This document shows positions 6,212-10,023 of a stretch of 10,023 bases of DNA, in pieces. The DNA is taken from NCBI RefSeq assembly GCF_040882075.1, contig NZ_JBBEBZ010000226.1:1-10023 (forward strand), in the 5' to 3' direction. Under the pieces are notes generated by a model. That model made no database searches. It was given only the letters and a program-made list of their open reading frames with translations, and was not told the origin of the DNA. This DNA is from Nitriliruptor sp040882075 (GTDB taxonomy: Bacteria; Actinomycetota; Nitriliruptoria; Nitriliruptorales; Nitriliruptoraceae). The stretch's first letter is position 1. Every line of letters starts with the position of its first letter. The translations under genes were made by a program, and so were the position numbers.

Positions 6212-6490
6212 CTGACCCGTGGCCGGTGTCTTCAACATCGCCCGTGGGGACTGATGGGCGAGTCGGATCACCAAGATCCCGGCGTGGGTGCCTGATGGCT
6301 CAGCGCGGATGTCACCGAGGCCACGATCGAGGGTGAGTAAGAGCCGCCGGGCGGCTCTGGCGCCGGCGAGGACCGCTGGGTCCGTGGCACCCTGAAGGCC
6401 CTCGGCGCGTGCGGTGTCCACGTCGTGGCCGACGACCTTCAGCAGCGCGATAACCGAGTCAGGCAGGTTCTCGTCGAGCTTGACCCTCAC
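6125..6490 (-). CDS. DUF5615 PIN-like toxin with replaced C-terminus
   Basis: From GTG 6490 the protein begins MRVKLDENLPDSVIALLKV, then GHDVDTARAEGL, LLTLDRGLGDI and HAGILVIRLAHQSP, the ordered motifs of the DUF5615 family of PIN-like putative nucleases. D6, E7 and D55 are candidate metal ligands. One usual acidic position in the DRDF motif reads G57. After about residue 87 (position 6230) family resemblance stops. The remaining 34 residues are read from the antisense strand of the RES gene, so the normal C-terminal strand and RVRxLP tail are lost. The start overlaps the upstream DUF433 stop by four bases. Whether the product folds is unknown; I rate it as a damaged gene. Confidence 0.6.
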   Translation of the reverse strand: MRVKLDENLPDSVIALLKVVGHDVDTARAEGLQGATDPAVLAGARAARRLLLTLDRGLGDIRAEPSGTHAGILVIRLAHQSPRAMLKTPATGQLRHRHVEPQALGHGLDDRKHRRVGQSPR

Positions 6491-6639
6491 GGAGCCGCGA
6501 CAGCCGGGTACTCATCCCGAGCCAGTTCGGCGCCGTAGGCGGCAGCAGCTTGGATGCCGTCGACGGTCAGTGTGGGGTACTCGAGGCGGATCTTGCCCTC
6601 GGTCATGCCGTCCGCCAGAGCGTCCAAGATGATGCTCAC
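6487..6639 (-). pseudogene. 5'-truncated DUF433 antitoxin
   Basis: Reading leftward from GTG 6639, the frame gives VSIILDALADGMTEGKIRL and then EYPTLTVDGIQAAAAYGAEL, which match the second half of DUF433 proteins (ILDALADGMTE, EYPTLT.DGI, YGAELARDE). The N-terminal 20-25 residues, with the ITxDPxxxxGxPCIRG segment, are absent; upstream codons are unrelated. The frame stays open up to 6783 but that part has no family likeness. The gene is coupled to the DUF5615 gene by a GTGA overlap. Its loss of the 5' end also removes the promoter, so the pair may be silent. Confidence 0.6.
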
Positions 6640-6641
6640 CA

Positions 6642-6884
6642 GCCGAGCTTTACGTCGCTCAACGAGATCTGTCGCCGCTGCGGGAACAGTTCCTGATCGC
6701 CGAGGCGGACGAGGTCGCCAACGCCGTGCTACGCATCGTCGAAGATCACGTCGCCGTCCCGCATGCCGACGGTGTCGCCGCACCGCCCATCGTCGCGCTC
6801 GACCTGCTTGAGGCCGGCGACCCGCGAGCTATCGAGGCTGGCCGCCAGCTGTTCGCCCTTCTGGTGCAGGCGCACCGTGGCTGA
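6642..6884 (+). pseudogene. 5'-truncated unidentified gene preceding the nucleotidyltransferase remnant
   Basis: The frame ending at TGA 6882-6884 reads coherently from about 6642: AELYVAQRDLSPLREQFLI, then ADEVANAVLRIVEDHVAVP, and a helical end with ALDLLEAGDPRAIEAGRQLF. There is no start codon with a ribosome site and the frame begins where the minus-strand DUF433 fragment begins, so the 5' part seems lost. Its stop overlaps a GTG start at 6877 of the following gene, as in an operon. I do not recognise the family. Because it precedes a nucleotidyltransferase it may be the remnant of that enzyme's antitoxin partner (inference). Confidence 0.4.
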
Positions 6885-7352
6885 TGGAACGGTCCGCGCC
6901 GATGCACCTGTGGCCCTACCGGTCCACGGCACCGCTGGGTAGCTGTGGGCGGCCCTGCTCGACCTCGCCGACGCCGAACCCCGTGGCTGGACGCTCGTGG
7001 GGGCCCTCATGGTCATGCTGCACGAACTCGACCCGTCAGCTCCTCGCCCTCGGCTGGACCCTCGACGATGGGCAGGTCGATCCAGTACCTCCCGCGACCG
7101 AACCTCCTCGGCGCGCTGGTCATCAAGTCGTGTGCCGCCAGCCACGACCGCACCGCCGCCACCGGTCGGCACCGCGAAGACCTCGCTCGCCTCTACTCGC
7201 TCGTCATCGACCCAGTCGGGCTCGCCCAGGACGTCCGCGAGAAGGACCAGCAGCGCCTCCGGGGCGCGCCCGAGCCCTCCTGGGAGATCCTCACCGACCC
7301 CCTCACGCGCGCTTCGGCGCAGCTGGCCCACCGGCGCCTCGCCGGCATCTGA
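6877..7352 (+). pseudogene. Decayed nucleotidyltransferase gene (stop codon, two frame breaks, internal losses)
   Basis: GTG 6877 overlaps the previous stop. In frame, codon 22 is TAG (6940-6942). The text that follows, LWAALLDLADAEPRGWTLVG and then ALMVMLHELDP, resembles the start of nucleotidyltransferase proteins whose motif is WTLVGGxMVxLH. Around 7035 the likeness jumps to another frame (RQLLALGWTLDDG). From about 7080 it jumps to a third: YLPRPNLLGALVIKSCAA, HREDLARLYSLVIDP and KDQQRLRGAP up to the TGA at 7350-7352, typical of the enzymes' C-terminal part. The section with the catalytic aspartates is missing. Frame changes and the stop are seen directly; the family is recognised from motifs. 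Confidence 0.6.
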
Positions 7353-7379
7353 TCGTCCCGAGTGTCCGCACGCCGGAGC

Positions 7380-7640
7380 GGCACCGAGCGCCTCCGCCGA
7401 ACCAACGTCCAGTGGCCGGTCAGCCCTGCATTCGCGGGCTCCGTATCCCCGTGGCGACCATCCTGGCGGTGCTCGCCGACGGGATGGACATCGCCGAGAT
7501 CCTCGATGCCTACCCCGACCTCGAAGCTGCCGACATCAACGAGGCGCTCCACTACGCCGCCGAGGCGCTCGTCGACTACACCCACGTCGCCCTCGACGAC
7601 CTGCGGGTCCACGTCGACGGCCGTGGAGCTGACAGGCCGC
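7380..7640 (+). pseudogene. Decayed DUF433 antitoxin, paralogue of the gene at 309
   Basis: From about 7412 the frame reads VAGQPCIRGLRIPVATILA and then LADGMDIAEILDAYPDLEAA and DINEALHYAAEAL, almost the same as the protein at 309-536. Over about 110 bases (346-458 against 7413-7525) a hand alignment gives about 15 mismatches. Upstream of 7412 likeness continues at DNA level but with a net one-base loss, so the N-terminal residues and start codon are out of frame. After YAAEAL the C-terminal RERELPL is replaced by other sequence and no stop occurs before the HigB gene begins. No DUF5615 toxin follows. I read it as an inactive relic. Confidence 0.55.
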
Positions 7641-7723
7641 CATCCGCTTCTCGAGCCGGGCCACGCGCCGAGGGTCCGCTCAGCGACGGACCCTGGTGGC
7701 AGGCGTACAACGAAAGAGTTATC

Positions 7724-8158
7724 ATGCCATGGCGGGTGTACACCGCCGGTGAACAGATCGGGACGTGGATCGCCGGGCTGACCGACGAACAGCAGGATGC
7801 CGTACTCGCCGCGATCGAACTACTCGAAGAACACGGCCCAGCGCTGGGGCGGCCGATCGTCGACAAGGTCCACGGTTCCCGCCACCACAAGATGAAGGAG
7901 CTTCGCCCGACCAAACTCGCCGAGACGGTCTTGCGCGTGCTCTTTGCCTTCGACAGCGAGCGGCGCGGCGCACTGCTGATCGGCGGAGACAAGGCCGAAG
8001 AAGGACAGTGGAACCAGTGGTACGACACCTGGATCCCGATCGCGGATGACCTACTCGACCAGATCGAAGAACGGCTCACCGAGGCTCGGGAAGCTGCCAA
8101 CACCGCGAAGACCTCCAGGACCAAGGGCAAGAAGAACAAGAAGGGAGGCCGGCGATGA
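7724..8158 (+). CDS. higB: RelE/HigB-family mRNA-interferase-type toxin
   Basis: The protein has 144 residues from ATG 7724; the purine-rich GAAAGAG (7712-7718) serves as ribosome site. The frame is open far upstream, but that part belongs to the DUF433 relic. Typical HigB/Gp49-like features are VHGSRHHKMKELRP (49-62), TVLRVLFAFDSER (68-80), ALLIGGDKAEEG (83-94) and WIPIADDLLDQIEERL (103-118). Toxins of this family cut mRNA on the ribosome. The last 18 residues are a lysine- and arginine-rich tail that may help nucleic-acid binding. The toxin precedes its antitoxin, the usual order for HigBA, with an ATGA overlap. The gene seems intact. The symbol is by family; no direct equivalence to a studied HigB is claimed. 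Confidence 0.82.
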   Translation: MPWRVYTAGEQIGTWIAGLTDEQQDAVLAAIELLEEHGPALGRPIVDKVHGSRHHKMKELRPTKLAETVLRVLFAFDSERRGALLIGGDKAEEGQWNQWYDTWIPIADDLLDQIEERLTEAREAANTAKTSRTKGKKNKKGGRR

Positions 8159-8454
8159 ACGTCGATCAACTACGCGCGAAGGTCGACAAGGACCCGGGCC
8201 GCCGGCAGCACGTTGAGCAGCTCAAGGACCAGATGCGTCGCGAGCTGCGGCTCGAGGAACTACGCACCCGCCATCAGGTGACGCAGCAACAGATCGCCGA
8301 CATCCTCGGGGTCAGCCAAGCGCGGGTGTCCAAGCTCGAGCATCAGGGCGACGCGCGCCTGTCGAGCCTCCAGGCCTACATCGAGGCACTTGGCGGCCAT
8401 CTCGAGATCACGGCCGTGTTCGAAGAAGAACGCATCCCTCTCCAGGCTGGATGA
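8155..8454 (+). CDS. higA: HigA-type XRE-family helix-turn-helix antitoxin
   Basis: The 99-residue protein starts at ATG 8155 inside the toxin stop and has a strong ribosome site (AAGGGAGG at 8141-8148). Residues 42-64 (VTQQQIADILGVSQARVSKL) are a clear helix-turn-helix of the Cro/C1 type, followed by DARLSSLQAYIEALGGHLEI, the usual antitoxin C-terminal part. It most likely neutralises the HigB-like protein and represses the operon. The stop codon TGA (8452-8454) is directly followed by what looks like IS-derived sequence, so the native 3' flank has been replaced. The protein itself appears complete. Confidence 0.85.
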   Translation: MNVDQLRAKVDKDPGRRQHVEQLKDQMRRELRLEELRTRHQVTQQQIADILGVSQARVSKLEHQGDARLSSLQAYIEALGGHLEITAVFEEERIPLQAG

Positions 8455-8672
8455 CCCTGTGGGTGCCAGAAGCCCGGCCGTGGGGGTTATGCGGCGTTTC
8501 GGTACTCGTTGATGAGGCCGTCGCAGCGGGGGCGTCGCGTGACGTCGGCCGTCGACGGGGGTGGCGTCTCGGGGGCCGGGGCCGGTGGTCGCTGCTGGAG
8601 CGACCGGTGGGGACGGTGCCGGTTGTAGTGGTCGATGTAGTCGGTCACGAGCCGGTGGAGCTGCGCAGGCAG
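8452..8672 (-). mobile_element. IS remnant: C-terminal end of an integrase-core (rve) transposase
   Basis: On the minus strand, ending with TAA at 8487-8489, the frame codes for HRLVTDYIDHYNRHRPHRSL, then a proline-rich spacer and RRPRCDGLINEYRNAA. This is the typical C-terminal end of actinobacterial IS transposases with the rve integrase core (IS3/IS481-like). Only about 61 residues remain; the catalytic DDE residues would lie upstream and are missing. Likeness stops at about 8672, where a plus-strand fragment begins. The left edge of the remnant is probably at or near 8452, abutting the higA stop. No matching terminal repeat can be shown because the other end is lost. Confidence 0.65.
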
Positions 8673-8812
8673 CCACGTTCGCGATCGAGCTCGGCCGCTA
8701 CCGCACCGACGACCTCCCCGAAGAGGCCTACCGGCAAGGCGAGCAGCTGTGCCGCCGCGGCCACACCCCGAAGTTCGCCGCGCGGATGGTGATCGCCCTC
8801 CACCGCCGCTGA
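8669..8812 (+). pseudogene. 5'-truncated unidentified gene fragment
   Basis: The frame ending at TGA 8810-8812 reads ATFAIELGRYRTDDLPEEAY followed by RQGEQLCRRGHTPKFAARMV and IALHRR. The composition is that of real coding sequence: the third positions are G or C and the text is helical. It starts abruptly where the transposase fragment ends and has no start codon of its own. I do not recognise the family. It looks like the 3' end of a gene cut by the IS or by a later deletion. Confidence 0.35.
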
Positions 8813-9213
8813 CCGGTTGCACGCACCGCCGGCGCGGGACGGTCCTCAGCACTCGACCCGCGTCCGCCGAACCTCGCGCAGGGCGCGGACCGGTTGGCCA
8901 GCACGGGCGCGTCCTCGACACTGGTGACCCACACCTGCCCGTCGTCGATACGGCCCGGCGCGGTGTACGCCAGCTTGTTGCGTAGGGCGATCGCTGGCGC
9001 GAACCCGCCGGCCGCACGCGTGATCCCGAGCACGGTGCTGTGGTTCTTGAGGCGACTCCCGGCCACTATCCAGAGGTAGCGGAGATGGGCGCGGCGGTCG
9101 GCCTCGAGGTCATAGCGCTCGCGCCCTTCGCCAGTCAGCTCAGAGATGCGTGCGAGCGCATCCTCTGCCGCCCAAAGCTCGATGCGCGCCTGGCGTCGTT
9201 GCTGCGGGGTCAC
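8728..9213 (-). CDS. Unrecognised helical protein, second gene of a minus-strand pair; C-terminus probably altered
   Basis: GTG 9213 overlaps the stop of the upstream gene (GTGA), so the two are translated together. The frame gives 161 residues. Residues 1-60 are helical and charged (VTPQQRRQARIELWAAEDAL, RAHLRYLWIVAGSRLKN). The middle has FAPAIALRNKLAYTAPG and DDGQVWVTSVEDAPVL. The RNKLAY hexamer (78-83) recalls the RNxxxH active site of HEPN ribonucleases, but the histidine is a tyrosine and the rest does not clearly fit, so this is only a hint. After about residue 107 the composition changes, and the last 28 codons lie antisense to the fragment at 8669-8812. The original end is therefore probably missing. 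Function unknown. Confidence 0.5.
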   Translation of the reverse strand: MTPQQRRQARIELWAAEDALARISELTGEGRERYDLEADRRAHLRYLWIVAGSRLKNHSTVLGITRAAGGFAPAIALRNKLAYTAPGRIDDGQVWVTSVEDAPVLANRSAPCARFGGRGSSAEDRPAPAVRATGQRRWRAITIRAANFGVWPRRHSCSPCR

Positions 9214-9485
9214 GCCGCGTTGGTGTCGGCAGTGCCGACCGGCCGGCCAGGGTTCGCGTCTGGAGCGCCCGAGGGCACCACGTCGGGGCGCCACCCCACG
9301 CTGCCCTGGACATCGTCCTCGAAGGAGACCACATCGAAGTAGGTCCGACCTTCATCGACATCGACGATGATCTCGCCGGGTCCGTCCCCGTGCCGCAGGT
9401 CGGACAGGCCGTGCTTGGCGGCGAAGTGAGCGAGCAACTGATGTGCAGCATCCACCTCGCGCGCTTCCGGTCGCTCGAGCACCAC
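9210..9485 (-). CDS. Unrecognised small acidic protein, first gene of a minus-strand pair
   Basis: The protein has 91 residues if it starts at GTG 9485. The sequence AGGAGGTGAT at 9496-9487 (minus strand) is nearly the full complement of the 16S rRNA tail, and it covers the earlier in-frame GTG at 9491. GTG 9485 (or 9482) has normal spacing and is preferred. The protein begins VVLERPEAREVDAAHQLLAH, continues with GEIIVDVDEGRTYFDVVSFE and DDVQGSVGWRPDVVP, and ends NTNAA-like with few hydrophobic stretches. It is acidic, has no signal peptide or membrane segment, and I do not recognise the family. A small acidic protein translationally coupled to a basic helical one has the form of an antitoxin-toxin or immunity pair (inference only). 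Confidence 0.55.
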   Translation of the reverse strand: MVLERPEAREVDAAHQLLAHFAAKHGLSDLRHGDGPGEIIVDVDEGRTYFDVVSFEDDVQGSVGWRPDVVPSGAPDANPGRPVGTADTNAA

Positions 9486-9486
9486 A

Positions 9487-9515
9487 ATCACCTCCTACCC
9501 GACGTCGTCAGCATA
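9487..9515 (-). promoter_or_regulatory. Promoter -10 and strong ribosome site of the minus-strand pair
   Basis: On the minus strand TATGCT at 9515-9510 is a good -10 element, about 14 bases before the extended ribosome site AGGAGGTGAT (9496-9487). The -35 region is poor. The unusually full anti-16S match suggests efficient translation of the first gene, as is often seen for an antitoxin-like product. Confidence 0.4.
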
Positions 9516-9686
9516 CGGGCACTGCGCCTGCGCGTGACCGTCGGACTCGACAGTCCTGGGAGATCAGCGACATCGCGCGACCAACTGAACACGAAGCGGG
9601 CGGTCGTCCACAGCCGCGCGGTCGCCGTCCTCGGGTCTGTCGCACCGGGCCGTACGGTGTTGCGCACGGCGGTCCGGAGGTCCACG

Positions 9687-9947
9687 ATGGTCAGCGAACG
9701 CCAGGCGTTGAGCGCTTGGCAGGCATCGCTCGAGGAGGCGATCGGCGTGGATGAGGCGGCGATGGTCGTGGACCGTGTCGGTGCGGTCGTCACGCAGTCG
9801 GCCCTCGATCGTCAGAGCGTCGAGGTCGACCGCAAGCTCGAGTCGCTCGCCAACCGGCTGACGGCAGCCTGGCGGCGCGACCTGCTGCTGATCGCCGTCC
9901 CGCAGTTCATCGCCCTGACCGCCATCCTCGTCGGTGTGGGTCGCTGA
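9687..9947 (+). CDS. Small coiled-coil protein with C-terminal membrane helix, upstream of a recombinase
   Basis: The 86-residue protein starts at ATG 9687, six bases after GGAGG (9676-9680). Residues 1-60 are charged and helical (SERQALSAWQASLEEAIG, DRQSVEVDRKLESLANRL) with heptad-like spacing, so a coiled coil is likely. Residues about 65-84 (DLLLIAVPQFIALTAILVGV) form one hydrophobic helix that would place it in the membrane with the N-terminus inside. I do not recognise a named family; small coiled-coil plus anchor proteins of this type occur in many bacteria without known role. It lies 37 bases before a tyrosine recombinase start. The equivalent gene is missing from the first copy of the module, so it is not needed for every copy. 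Confidence 0.7.
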   Translation: MVSERQALSAWQASLEEAIGVDEAAMVVDRVGAVVTQSALDRQSVEVDRKLESLANRLTAAWRRDLLLIAVPQFIALTAILVGVGR

Positions 9948-9984
9948 GGCGAACCATCGACGTGAAGCCGGGCGGGGCGGCAGC

Positions 9985-10023
9985 GTGAGACGTTTCCCGC
10001 GCGACGCCGACACCGAGCGGCTG
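9985..10023 (+). CDS. Tyrosine recombinase, 5' end of a second copy (partial)
   Basis: GTG 9985 opens a frame of 13 codons (VRRFPRDADTERL) up to the window edge. All 39 bases are the same as those at 2698-2736, the start of the first recombinase. The rest of the gene is outside the window, so it cannot be said whether this copy is complete. Confidence 0.8.
   Translation, partial: MRRFPRDADTERL

Larger units (their letters stand above)
9600..10023 (+). repeat. Recombinase-module repeat, copy 2 (with extra gene; cut by window end)
   Basis: 9600-9690 and 9945-10023 match 2567-2657 and 2658-2736 with 8 and 3 mismatches. Between them 254 bases (9691-9944), present only here, hold most of a small gene. 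The same orientation and 7-kb distance make the copies a direct repeat. The upstream edge is sharp at about 9600: sequence before it is unrelated to that before 2567. Confidence 0.9.

Noticed and set aside
6884..7723. A continuous open frame from 6884 through the HigB gene, suggesting a 424-residue fusion protein with a DUF433 part and a HigB part.
   Set aside because: The first half mixes out-of-frame nucleotidyltransferase remains with a DUF433 relic lacking its start. A separate ATG with a ribosome site begins HigB at 7724, at the normal N-terminus of the family. The fusion is accidental in GC-rich DNA.
1..10023. Looked for CRISPR arrays, tRNA and rRNA genes.
   Set aside because: No regularly spaced short repeats and no tRNA- or rRNA-like sequence were seen by eye on either strand.

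Overview
The window is GC-rich DNA (by eye close to 70% G+C) with GTG starts, GTGA/ATGA stop-start overlaps and strong codon-position GC bias, which fits a chromosome or large plasmid of a high-GC actinobacterium (Actinomycetota). No rRNA, tRNA or CRISPR array is visible. I cannot name the species.

Layout. 1-49 is the 3' end of a membrane-type protein, followed by a hairpin terminator (137-162). 309-684 is a DUF433 antitoxin followed by a DUF5615-type toxin reduced to its first five codons and its C-terminal tail. 753-2227 is a complete-looking type IV AbiEi/AbiEii toxin-antitoxin operon with a candidate operator in front and a nested hairpin behind. 2567-4677 holds two paralogous tyrosine recombinases facing each other, whose 3' ends overlap by 156 bp. 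4935-6211 is a complete Xre/RES toxin-antitoxin operon. 6230-7640 is a zone of gene fragments: a 3'-altered DUF5615 toxin with a 5'-truncated DUF433 antitoxin on the minus strand, an unrecognised 3' fragment, a badly decayed nucleotidyltransferase, and a decayed third DUF433 gene that resembles the first. 7724-8454 is a complete HigB/HigA module. An IS transposase tail abuts its stop codon, followed by another 3' fragment. 8728-9485 is an unrecognised two-gene minus-strand operon. 9600-10023 is a second copy of the 5' part of the first recombinase module. This copy carries an extra small coiled-coil/membrane gene that the first copy lacks through a clean 254-bp difference.

Reading. The region between the two recombinase modules behaves like an accessory island that gathers and breaks down small addiction or defence modules: AbiE, Xre-RES and HigBA look intact, three DUF433-containing loci and one nucleotidyltransferase are in decay, and one gene pair is of unknown kind. 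Many fragments end exactly where another begins, and three tail-to-tail gene pairs read into each other's antisense strand, which suggests repeated deletion joining or insertion. The two recombinase modules lie in direct orientation about 7 kb apart and could recombine with each other. The items most worth a second look are the small membrane protein plus tyrosine recombinase operon, the convergent overlapping recombinase pair, and the unknown two-gene operon at 8728-9485.
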